Source of the DNA: CADCWN01 sp039810045
GTDB lineage: Bacteria > Chloroflexota > Chloroflexia > Thermomicrobiales > CADCWN01
NCBI GenBank assembly: GCA_039810045.1
Contig: JBDHWF010000139.1
Coordinates: 1 to 10,212, forward strand
Reading direction: 5' to 3'
DNA: 10,212 nt
Part shown: in pieces, positions 1 through 6,089 of the stretch
How the letters are laid out: the number at the start of each line of letters is the position of its first letter
Numbering within the stretch: the first letter of the stretch is position 1
The notes under the pieces: model-generated
Told to the model about the DNA's origin: nothing
The model's database searches: none
Seen by the model: the letters and a program-made list of their open reading frames with translations, nothing else
Position numbers and translations under genes: made by a program

Positions 1-446
1 GCGGAAGTGGGGTAGCGTTAAGTCACGAGCTGCACGTTGCCTGGCCACCCGCCGGCACGCGACAACCCACACCACATCATCCGCTGGCGCTGCTGTGCCC
101 AGCGGATTTTCCGCGCTACTTCCCCGAAGAATCCTACGCCATCGCGACCTGCCACTCCTGGATGCTCGACGACCAACTCCAACACTACCTGCCACCCACC
201 AGCAACCTGCTCCAGTTCCAGCAGTGGTTCCACTTGGCCCCCCCCACCACGCCAGACGACGCTGCCATCATCAACTACGTCTTTGGGCGCGGCACCGCGC
301 TCACCAACACTACCCCGCTCCGTACCAGCCTCGAACGCGCTGTCGCCACCCACCTGCAAACAGGCGGCCACTGGTACAGCCGCGATGGCTGGTTGCTCCT
401 GAACGAGAGCAGCATGGGTAACGCCGATCCAGGACCAAAGCACTAG
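1..446 (+). CDS. N-acyltransferase, GNAT-like C-terminal domain (3' fragment)
   Basis: The frame is open from the window edge (first full codon at base 3) to the TAG at 444-446, so only about 147 C-terminal residues are visible. The part from about base 105 reads FPRYFPEESYAIATCHSWML, followed by a leucine/proline stretch (LPPTSNLLQFQQWF), then INYVFG and a terminal HLQTGGHWYSRDGWLLL. From memory, this order matches the C-terminal half of bacterial acyltransferases annotated as having a GNAT-like C-terminal domain, including the S-W-(L/M)-L-D and G-G-H-W signatures. Such proteins are presumed cytoplasmic acyl-CoA-dependent N-acyltransferases; the substrate is unknown. The stretch before FPRYFPE (about bases 36-104) is proline- and histidine-rich and fits the family poorly, so a local frameshift or divergence there cannot be excluded. 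The N-terminal part lies outside the window. It is followed by a 74-base gap and the first cyclase on the same strand, with no terminator visible. Confidence 0.68.
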   Translation, partial: GSGVALSHELHVAWPPAGTRQPTPHHPLALLCPADFPRYFPEESYAIATCHSWMLDDQLQHYLPPTSNLLQFQQWFHLAPPTTPDDAAIINYVFGRGTALTNTTPLRTSLERAVATHLQTGGHWYSRDGWLLLNESSMGNADPGPKH

Positions 447-520
447 GAGAAGACATAGGCGCGAGGTAGTGCAGTTGCTATGCTTGGTGATCCGTCGTTG
501 GTAGCCGCGGGCAGGGAGAG

Positions 521-2569
521 ATGCAACCCAGCAATGTTGAACAGCGCATGAACGCAATATTCTCCGTCGAATCGCTTCGGGCGCTCCTCGCCAAAGCCCC
601 CGTGATCGTCTTTGCGATCGAACCCAACGGCCACGTCACCATCGCCGAAGGTGGCGCCTATCGGGCGCTAGGCAAAACGGACGAACGGCGCACCCAGATT
701 CGCGAGAGTGTCGATGGCCCACTCGTCATCGACGCCATCCGGCGGGCGCTCGCTGGCGAAGAAGTGAAGATCACCCTCGCCCGCCGCAACAGTATTTTCG
801 ATATCCAATACCTCCCCGTGCGCGATGACCAGCACGAGATTATCGGCGTCGTTGGCCTCGCGCTCGAAGTCACCGAGCGCGTGAACGCCGAACGCGCCTA
901 TCGGCTGCTCTTTGACAACGCCCTGGAAGGCCGCTTCCAACTCGACCTGACGGGCAAGGCCGAGCATATCAACCCCGCCCTCGCCCAGATCCTAGGCTAC
1001 CACTCCGTGCAGGAACTGCTCGATACCGACCCCTATTTTGCCCTGAACCTACCACTCAATCTATCCCACCAATTGCTGATGGTGCAGATGATCCTGAAGA
1101 ACGAGCAACTGATCAGAGAGCCGTTTGAAGCAATGCGCCGCGACGGCACCCAGATCTGGCTGGAACTCACCGCCAATGTCATCTTCAACCTGGAGCAACA
1201 GCCAATCGGTATTGCCGGCCACGTCGAAGATATTACCGCCCGGATGAACGCCGAACGCCAACTGGCCGAAAGCGAAGAACGGTTCCGCAGTGCCTTCGAG
1301 GATGCCGCCATCGGCATGGCCCTGGTCAGCCCCGACGGCAAGTTATTGCGCGTCAATCAGGCCCTCTGCAACATCCTGGACTACCCCGCCCCCGCCTTGC
1401 TCCAACACGACATCCAGGCGCTTACGCACCCCGACGACCTTGAAGCCGACCTCACCCAGGTTCGTGCCGCCCTCAATAACCAGATCCCTGGCTACACAAT
1501 GGAGAAACGGTACCTGCGTCGCGACGGCAGCAGCGTCTGGGTTCAACTCGATGTCTCCCTCGTGCGCGATGCCGAAGGAACCCCCCTCCATTTCCTGTCG
1601 CAGGTGCAGGATATCGACGCCCGCAAAGCCGCCGAAGTCGCCCTGGCGATCAGCGAAGAACGGTTCCGTAGCGCCTTCGAAAACGCCTCCATCGGGATGG
1701 CCCTGATCGGGATGGATAACAAATTCGTTCGGGTCAATTCCGCCCTCTGCGCCATTGTCGGCTACTCGGTCGAGGAACTGCTGCAACGCACCTATATTGA
1801 GATCACCCACAGCGATGATCGGAGCGAGAACCAGACCCTGATCAATGCCCTGCTCAACCGCAATATCAAAACCTTCCAAATCGAAAAACGGTACATCAGC
1901 AAAGATCGCCGGATCATCTGGGTGCAACTCAATGTCTCGCTGATGCTCGACGAACATGGCGCACCCCTCCACTTCCTGACCCAGGTGCAAAATATCGACG
2001 CCCGCAAAGCCACCGAAGCCCAACTCCGGCATCAGGCCCTGCACGACGCCCTCACCGGCCTGCCCAATCGCGCCCTCTTCCTCGACCGCCTCGTCGGCGC
2101 GCTCGCCCGTCGCCAGCGCCGGGACGAATGGCTTGGCATCGCCTTCGTCGACCTCGATGGCTTCAAGGAAGTCAATGACCAGTTCGGCCACGCGGCGGGC
2201 GATACGGTGCTTGCTGCCATTGCCGAACGCCTCCGCCTCCATGTCCGCGCAGGCGATACCGTCGCCCGCTATGGCGGCGACGAATTCACCATCCTGCTGG
2301 AAGGGCACATCTCCCAGGAAGACGCTGGCACCCTGGTCAGTCGGGTGATCACGGCGATTGAAGAACCCCTGGCCCTGGCGGGAAACCAACTGACCGTCTC
2401 AGCGAGTATTGGTCTGGTCCTCAGCCCACCCGCCGACGACAACGCCGAAGCGATCCTTGCCGACGCCGACGCCGCGATGTACGCCGCCAAAGTGGCGGGC
2501 AAAGGCCGCTGGATGCTGTCCGACCGCCACCTCGCCCTGCCCACAAACGCTGCGCCAGAGCAACAGTAG
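521..2569 (+). CDS. Diguanylate cyclase with four PAS domains and GGDEF
   Basis: This is a soluble cytoplasmic sensor enzyme that would make cyclic di-GMP from two GTP. It has 682 residues and no signal peptide or membrane segment. The domains are: a divergent N-terminal PAS (about 14-125, with the FAIEPNGHVTIAEGG strand), a second PAS (126-245), then two tandem, mutually similar PAS/PAC units (about 254-372 and 380-500), each introduced by an SEERFRSAFE helix and ending in a DIDARKA or NIDARKA linker. GGDEF spans about 502-668. The active-site loop is canonical GGDEF (585-589), the metal-binding FVDLDGFK segment is present (541-548), and the allosteric RxxD I-site (R576-D579) sits exactly five residues before GGDEF, so product inhibition is expected. 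There is no EAL or HD-GYP partner domain. The ATG at 521 follows a purine-rich GGGAGAG; an in-frame ATG at 548 would align better with the paralogue's N-terminus. A weak extended -10 (TG-C-TATGCT, 476-484) lies upstream. The input ligand cannot be told from sequence. Confidence 0.95.
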   Translation: MQPSNVEQRMNAIFSVESLRALLAKAPVIVFAIEPNGHVTIAEGGAYRALGKTDERRTQIRESVDGPLVIDAIRRALAGEEVKITLARRNSIFDIQYLPVRDDQHEIIGVVGLALEVTERVNAERAYRLLFDNALEGRFQLDLTGKAEHINPALAQILGYHSVQELLDTDPYFALNLPLNLSHQLLMVQMILKNEQLIREPFEAMRRDGTQIWLELTANVIFNLEQQPIGIAGHVEDITARMNAERQLAESEERFRSAFEDAAIGMALVSPDGKLLRVNQALCNILDYPAPALLQHDIQALTHPDDLEADLTQVRAALNNQIPGYTMEKRYLRRDGSSVWVQLDVSLVRDAEGTPLHFLSQVQDIDARKAAEVALAISEERFRSAFENASIGMALIGMDNKFVRVNSALCAIVGYSVEELLQRTYIEITHSDDRSENQTLINALLNRNIKTFQIEKRYISKDRRIIWVQLNVSLMLDEHGAPLHFLTQVQNIDARKATEAQLRHQALHDALTGLPNRALFLDRLVGALARRQRRDEWLGIAFVDLDGFKEVNDQFGHAAGDTVLAAIAERLRLHVRAGDTVARYGGDEFTILLEGHISQEDAGTLVSRVITAIEEPLALAGNQLTVSASIGLVLSPPADDNAEAILADADAAMYAAKVAGKGRWMLSDRHLALPTNAAPEQQ

Positions 2570-2672
2570 CGGCAGTGCCCCCTACGCCCCCGCAGCCACC
2601 AGCGCGCTCCCCAGCGTTGCCCGCCCCAACGCAGCGAAAAAAATCTAGTACTTTATCACCATAGCGCAGGGA

Positions 2673-2701
2673 TAGTCACCACAACCGCCCCTTGTTATGA
2701 T
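2673..2701 (+). promoter_or_regulatory. Candidate promoter for second diguanylate cyclase
   Basis: A TAGTCA hexamer (2673-2678, 4 of 6 matches to TTGACA) and a TATGAT hexamer (2696-2701, 5 of 6 to TATAAT) are separated by exactly 17 bases. A second TATGAT follows immediately at 2702-2707. This AT-richer patch stands out in the 199-base gap between the two cyclase genes and suggests that the second gene can be transcribed on its own. Only pattern matching supports it. Confidence 0.33.
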
Positions 2702-2736
2702 TATGATGGCTTAGCGTCCCCATCCCGACACCATTG

Positions 2737-2760
2737 AGCGGTAAGCGTACGTAGCGGTAA
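2737..2760 (+). repeat. Direct repeat AGCGGTAA, 16-base period, in cyclase leader
   Basis: AGCGGTAA occurs at 2737-2744 and again at 2753-2760, with GCGTACGT between them, just upstream of the ribosome binding site of the second cyclase. The period is about one and a half helical turns. It could be a binding site for a regulator acting on this gene alone, or chance. No equivalent is visible before the first cyclase. Confidence 0.35.
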
Positions 2761-2768
2761 AGGTGTTC

Positions 2769-4808
2769 ATGTCATCGCTTGTATCGTTCGAATCAATCCG
2801 CGCTCTGCTAGGCCATGCCCCCGTAATCCTCTTTGCCGTTGACCAGACTGGGAAAATCACCTTTGCCGAAGGCGGCGCACTGGCAACCCTTGACCAACCC
2901 GCCAACGGGCACCCAACCCGAAGCCGCGTTGGTCAACAAGTCGATGCCCAAGACGCGCTGGACGCGATTCAACGCGCCCTTGCTGGCGAACCAGTCAACA
3001 TCACCCTCACCCGCAACGACCACACCTTCGATGTCCACTATCTCCCCGTCCGCGCTGCCACAGGGGCGATCACGGGCGTCATTGGCCTCGGCATTGATGT
3101 GACCGAACGCGACAATGCCGAACGCGCCTACCACGACCTCTTCGACGAAGCCCTCGATGGCCGCTTCCAGCTCAACACGGACGGTAAAGCCGAACTGATC
3201 AACCCCGCCCTGGCCCAGATCCTGGGCTATGCGTCCGTCGACGAACTGCTCAACACCGATCCGTATTTTGGGCTGATTCCGTTCGCCAAGCCAGCGCAAC
3301 GACAAGAAATACGCACCTTGCTGGAACAAGAGCGGCAACTGATCAGGTTTCCATTTGAGGCGCAACGCCGCGACGGTCAACAAATCTGGCTCGAAATCAG
3401 CGCGAAAGTCTTCTACGACCACCAGCAACAACCACTGGGCATTACCGGGCATATCGAAGATATTACCGCCCGCGTCCTCGCCGAACGCCAACTCGCCGAA
3501 AGCGAAGAACGGTTCCGCCTCCTGGTTGAGGGCGTCTCCGATCTCGCCGTCTTCATGCTCGACCCCACCGGCCACATCGTCAGTTGGAACTCGGGGGCCA
3601 CCCGCCTGAACGGCTATCCCGCCGAAGAAGTCATCGGCCAACCACTTAGCCGCTTTTACACCCCTGCCGACCAACGCGCAGGGGTACCGCAACAGTTGCT
3701 CGCCCAAGCCGCCCAAGCAGGGCGCGTCGAAGAGGAAGGCTGGCGCGTCCGGCGCGATGGCAGCCACTTCTGGGCGAACTCTATCCTCAACGCCCTCTAT
3801 GGCCCCGATGGCTCCTTGCGGGGCTTTGCCAGAATCACCCGCGACCGTACCGACCAATGGCAAGCCGAAACCGCCCTCGCCGCCAGCGAAGAACGATTCC
3901 GCAGCACCTTCGAGAATGCCGCCATCGGCATGGCCATCGTCAACCCAGCGGGGCAATTTGTGCGCGTCAATCAGGCCCTCTGCAAACTTGTCGGCTATGC
4001 AGCAGCCGAATTACTCCAGCTAGACTTCCAGACGATCACCCACCCCGACGACCTGGACAGCGACCTCAGCCAGGTACAAGCCCTGCTGGATAACCAAATC
4101 ACGAGCTATGCAATGGAGAAACGGTACCTGCGCCACGATGGCAGCAGCGTCTGGGTGCAACTCGATGTCTCCCTCGTGCGCGATGCCGAAGGAACCCCCC
4201 TCCATTTCCTTTCCCAGATTCAGGATATTGACGCCCGCAAAGCCGCCGAAGCCCAACTGCGCCATCAGGCCCTGCACGACGCCCTCACCGGCCTGCCCAA
4301 TCGCGCCCTCTTCCTCGACCGCCTCGTCGGCGCGCTCGCCCGCCGCCAGCGCCGGGACGAATGGCTCGGCGTCGCCTTCGTCGACCTCGACGGCTTCAAA
4401 GAAGTCAACGACCAGTTCGGCCACGCGGCGGGCGACGCCCTGCTCGCCATCATCGCCGAACGCCTCCGCCTGCGGATTCGCGCCAGCGATACCGTCGCCC
4501 GCTACGGCGGCGACGAATTCACCATCCTGCTCGATGGGAATATCAATCAGCACGACGCCGAAACCCTGATGAGCCGCATCATCGCCGCCACAGAAACGCC
4601 AGTGGCGTTTGAGGGCCACCTGCTGACCGTCTCAGCCAGTATTGGCCTAGCTCTCAGCCCACCCACCGATAACGATGCCGGAGCGATCCTCGCCGAAGCC
4701 GACGCCGCCATGTACGCCGCCAAACTCGCGGGCAAAGGCCGCTGGATCCTCGCTAATCGGCAAACCGCCACCCAGGCCGCCTTTGCCGCCCTCCCCCCAA
4801 CCTCATAA
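2769..4808 (+). CDS. Diguanylate cyclase, four PAS domains and GGDEF (paralogue)
   Basis: This is the tandem paralogue of the gene at 521-2569: a soluble 679-residue c-di-GMP synthase. I place the start at the ATG at 2769, preceded at a good distance by AAAGGTG; a GTG at 2763 is in frame and would add two residues. PAS 1 (about 8-118) and PAS 2 (120-239) match those of the neighbour in order and linkers. PAS 3 (about 249-365, with VSWNSGATRLNGYPAEEVIG and FYTPADQRAG) is of a different subtype and has no counterpart there. PAS 4 (about 374-491) matches the neighbour's PAS 3 almost word for word. GGDEF (about 496-664) has the catalytic motif at 580-584 and an intact I-site R571-D574. No degradative domain follows. 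The C-terminal ten or so residues are alanine- and proline-rich. Its shared output but different sensing modules suggest the two proteins report different signals into the same pool. No terminator is seen directly after the stop. Confidence 0.95.
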   Translation: MSSLVSFESIRALLGHAPVILFAVDQTGKITFAEGGALATLDQPANGHPTRSRVGQQVDAQDALDAIQRALAGEPVNITLTRNDHTFDVHYLPVRAATGAITGVIGLGIDVTERDNAERAYHDLFDEALDGRFQLNTDGKAELINPALAQILGYASVDELLNTDPYFGLIPFAKPAQRQEIRTLLEQERQLIRFPFEAQRRDGQQIWLEISAKVFYDHQQQPLGITGHIEDITARVLAERQLAESEERFRLLVEGVSDLAVFMLDPTGHIVSWNSGATRLNGYPAEEVIGQPLSRFYTPADQRAGVPQQLLAQAAQAGRVEEEGWRVRRDGSHFWANSILNALYGPDGSLRGFARITRDRTDQWQAETALAASEERFRSTFENAAIGMAIVNPAGQFVRVNQALCKLVGYAAAELLQLDFQTITHPDDLDSDLSQVQALLDNQITSYAMEKRYLRHDGSSVWVQLDVSLVRDAEGTPLHFLSQIQDIDARKAAEAQLRHQALHDALTGLPNRALFLDRLVGALARRQRRDEWLGVAFVDLDGFKEVNDQFGHAAGDALLAIIAERLRLRIRASDTVARYGGDEFTILLDGNINQHDAETLMSRIIAATETPVAFEGHLLTVSASIGLALSPPTDNDAGAILAEADAAMYAAKLAGKGRWILANRQTATQAAFAALPPTS

Positions 4809-4890
4809 CGTTGCCACTCCCCCAAGTCCGCACAGGCGGGCCACCCACCATGCCCATCATCTGTTGCACCCACAACGGCAATCACTTACC

Positions 4891-4933
4891 CATTGCCCCC
4901 CTCCTGGCAGAGTTTAGGCAACTTCAGTCGCCC
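4891..4933 (+). repeat. REP-like repeat, copy A (decayed)
   Basis: These 43 bases match 8551-8593 at 38 positions. The core TGGCAGAGTTTAGGC is identical and is followed by an (A/G)ACTTCAGTCGCCC hairpin half. The hairpin here is imperfect (GGCAACT TC AGTCGCC), whereas copy B has a perfect seven-base stem. Weaker resemblance continues leftwards to about 4836 (both copies contain CACCATG), with roughly 25 extra bases in this copy. The resemblance to the element beside the IS200-like transposase suggests a non-autonomous or REP-type element mobilised by that transposase family. Confidence 0.7.
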
Positions 4934-5076
4934 CCCTTCATTTCCCCCACTTACCCCGCTTTCCCTGCGGCTATTCAGCAAACCGCGCCCTGCTCCACCC
5001 GCCCCCGCCCAGAATCTTTATCAAAAACTCATCATTGCCCAGAAAATATTCATCAGCAGCATGTATGCTAGAGAGA

Positions 5077-5199
5077 CCCTAATACGGTGATCACTACTCG
5101 GGCAGGGGTAGTGGCCCCCACCCGCTAGGGCAAGCAATTTCCTCCTTCTCTCCCGTGTTCCGTGGTGGCCCTGCACCCTCGTAGGGCCACCACGTTTTT
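5077..5199 (+). ncRNA. Candidate small RNA or leader RNA ending in terminator
   Basis: A TATGCT -10-like hexamer (5064-5069) would place a transcript start near 5076. From there a nested hairpin can be drawn by eye: CCCTA (5077-5081) with TAGGG (5126-5130), GGTG (5086-5089) with CACC (5119-5122), and CACTAC (5092-5097) with GTAGTG (5108-5113), leaving a ten-base G-rich loop. A pyrimidine-rich linker (5131-5160) leads to a strong intrinsic terminator at 5161-5199. Outside the start, GAGAGA (5071-5076) could also pair with TCTCTC (5147-5152). The whole unit is about 123 nt and looks like an independent short transcript. It could equally be a terminated 5' leader of the MarR gene or the 3' end of the cyclase mRNA. 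It does not show the signatures I know for tmRNA, RNase P, SRP RNA or T-box leaders. No clear -35 hexamer is present at standard spacing. Confidence 0.38.
5161..5199 (+). terminator. Rho-independent terminator, perfect 12-bp stem
   Basis: CGTGGTGGCCCT (5161-5172) pairs perfectly with AGGGCCACCACG (5183-5194) around a ten-base loop, and five Ts follow directly (5195-5199). There is no A-tract before the left arm, so it should act only on plus-strand transcription. No protein gene ends just before it: the nearest upstream stop is 353 bases away. It therefore ends either a long cyclase 3' UTR or a short RNA of its own. Confidence 0.85.
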
Positions 5200-5251
5200 G
5201 TGCTTGCCTCTGGCGTTTCCGCGCAAAATCGCCCAAATCCCCCAAAAAAAC

Positions 5252-5280
5252 TTGCAACTTCCCGCACTTTCTGGAATAGT
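5252..5280 (+). promoter_or_regulatory. Candidate promoter for MarR gene
   Basis: TTGCAA (5252-5257) and AATAGT (5275-5280) are separated by 17 bases; each matches four of six consensus positions. The pair lies downstream of the terminator and upstream of the palindrome at 5301-5315, an arrangement that would suit an autoregulated gene. Evidence is weak, by pattern only. Confidence 0.22.
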
Positions 5281-5300
5281 ACACAGATAAACTTACTATG

Positions 5301-5315
5301 GGTGGTCAGACCACC
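5301..5315. promoter_or_regulatory. Perfect palindrome, possible MarR operator
   Basis: GGTGGTCAGACCACC is a perfect inverted repeat with seven-base arms around a single A. It sits 178 bases before the MarR start and about 20 bases past the candidate -10. MarR-family dimers usually bind such compact palindromes next to their own gene. No T-run follows, so it is unlikely to be a terminator. Assignment to this regulator is inference. Confidence 0.4.
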
Positions 5316-5493
5316 AGTGTCGCTACCCCGCAACCTGGGCCGTTCCCCTCATTGCCTGGGTCGCGTAAGGATACTGATAGTAAGCACAGACCCGACACAC
5401 ACCGCATCCAGTTCATCCTGATACCATTTTGCCAAGCGATTGCACAGGTCGTGTGCGAGAGCCAGGGCGAGTATTGTTGAGAGCGAGGGGCGT

Positions 5494-5937
5494 ATGAACG
5501 AGCGAGCACCATTAGAACCAATGTTAGGCGGTCTATTACGCAAGCCCGTAGGCGTCATTGTGAATCAGGTCTATCAAGCCCTGCTCGAGGCTGGCTACAC
5601 CGACCTACGACCATCATACATGATCGTCTTCCAAACAATGTCCACCGCGGGCGATCGGATCACGACCCTCGCCGAACGCGCCCAACTGACCAAACAATCG
5701 ATGGGCTACCTGATTAACCACCTTGAAGCACATGGCTACGTCGAACGCACCGTCGATCCCCTCGACCAACGCGCCTGGATCATCCGCCGCACCGAGCGTG
5801 GTTGGGGCGTCGAACAGACCGCGATGGAAGTCGTGAACAAAATCGAACAAGAATGGGGGGATCATATCGGCAAAGAGAATATGAAAACGCTGCTCCGCTT
5901 ACTCTACGAAATCAATACCCTGATCGGCGAAGCCTAA
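5494..5937 (+). CDS. MarR-family winged-helix transcriptional regulator
   Basis: This is a 147-residue protein of typical MarR length, a dimeric DNA-binding regulator that often responds to small phenolic or oxidising compounds. I chose the ATG at 5494 because GCGAGGGG lies just before it at good spacing; the frame is open back to a TTG at 5440, but those 18 residues are not family-like. The N-terminal dimerisation helices span about 10-50. The winged helix-turn-helix spans about 54-105: DRITTLAERAQLTKQSMGYL forms helices 3-4, and the wing has the classic DPLDQRAW motif (D88, D91, R93), followed by the long C-terminal helix pair. There is no cysteine in the 147 residues, so a cysteine-based redox switch (OhrR type) is ruled out. 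It is a lone gene: its downstream neighbour is convergent, and no efflux pump or enzyme gene lies next to it to hint at its target. Confidence 0.9.
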   Translation: MNERAPLEPMLGGLLRKPVGVIVNQVYQALLEAGYTDLRPSYMIVFQTMSTAGDRITTLAERAQLTKQSMGYLINHLEAHGYVERTVDPLDQRAWIIRRTERGWGVEQTAMEVVNKIEQEWGDHIGKENMKTLLRLLYEINTLIGEA

Positions 5938-6089
5938 GCCCAACTCCGCCCAGCAGCCGCTACTGATACGCCCGGTTGCCCCAACGCTGGGCAGCCGACC
6001 TTGCGCAGAACACTGAGCGTCACCGTGTCCTTGCGCCATGCTGTATGCGCGTCTAGCCACAGGAGCGCGTTGCCCCACCACCGCCAGAC

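Larger units (their letters stand above)
4809..5493. other. Long non-coding interval between cyclase and MarR genes
   Basis: This 685-base stretch has no open frame with recognisable protein character on either strand. In order it holds a degenerate REP-like repeat (best part 4891-4933), a pyrimidine-rich patch with nothing I recognise (4934-5060), a structured RNA candidate with a strong terminator (about 5077-5199), and an A-rich then mixed leader with a palindrome in front of the MarR gene (5200-5493). Its C-rich strand bias up to about 5035 is unlike the coding regions. It is the most likely place in the window for regulatory RNA. Confidence 0.6.

Noticed and set aside
1343..2389. 348-codon open frame on the minus strand opposite the first cyclase
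   Set aside because: It lies wholly antisense to clear PAS and GGDEF coding sequence; its acidic, low-complexity translation is the usual shadow of GC-rich codon bias.
4811..5071. Short plus-strand open frames in the non-coding interval
   Set aside because: Part of the translation (LLAEFRQLQSP) comes from the REP-like repeat, and no ribosome binding site or conserved pattern supports a gene.
5077..5199. 6S RNA, T-box or other known riboswitch
   Set aside because: The hairpin is too short and lacks the large central bubble of 6S RNA, and no T-box antiterminator motif is present; I could not assign a known class.
5948..5992. GCCCAGC / GCTGGGC inverted repeat after the MarR gene as terminator
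   Set aside because: The seven-base arms are 31 bases apart and no T-run follows, so terminator function is not supported.
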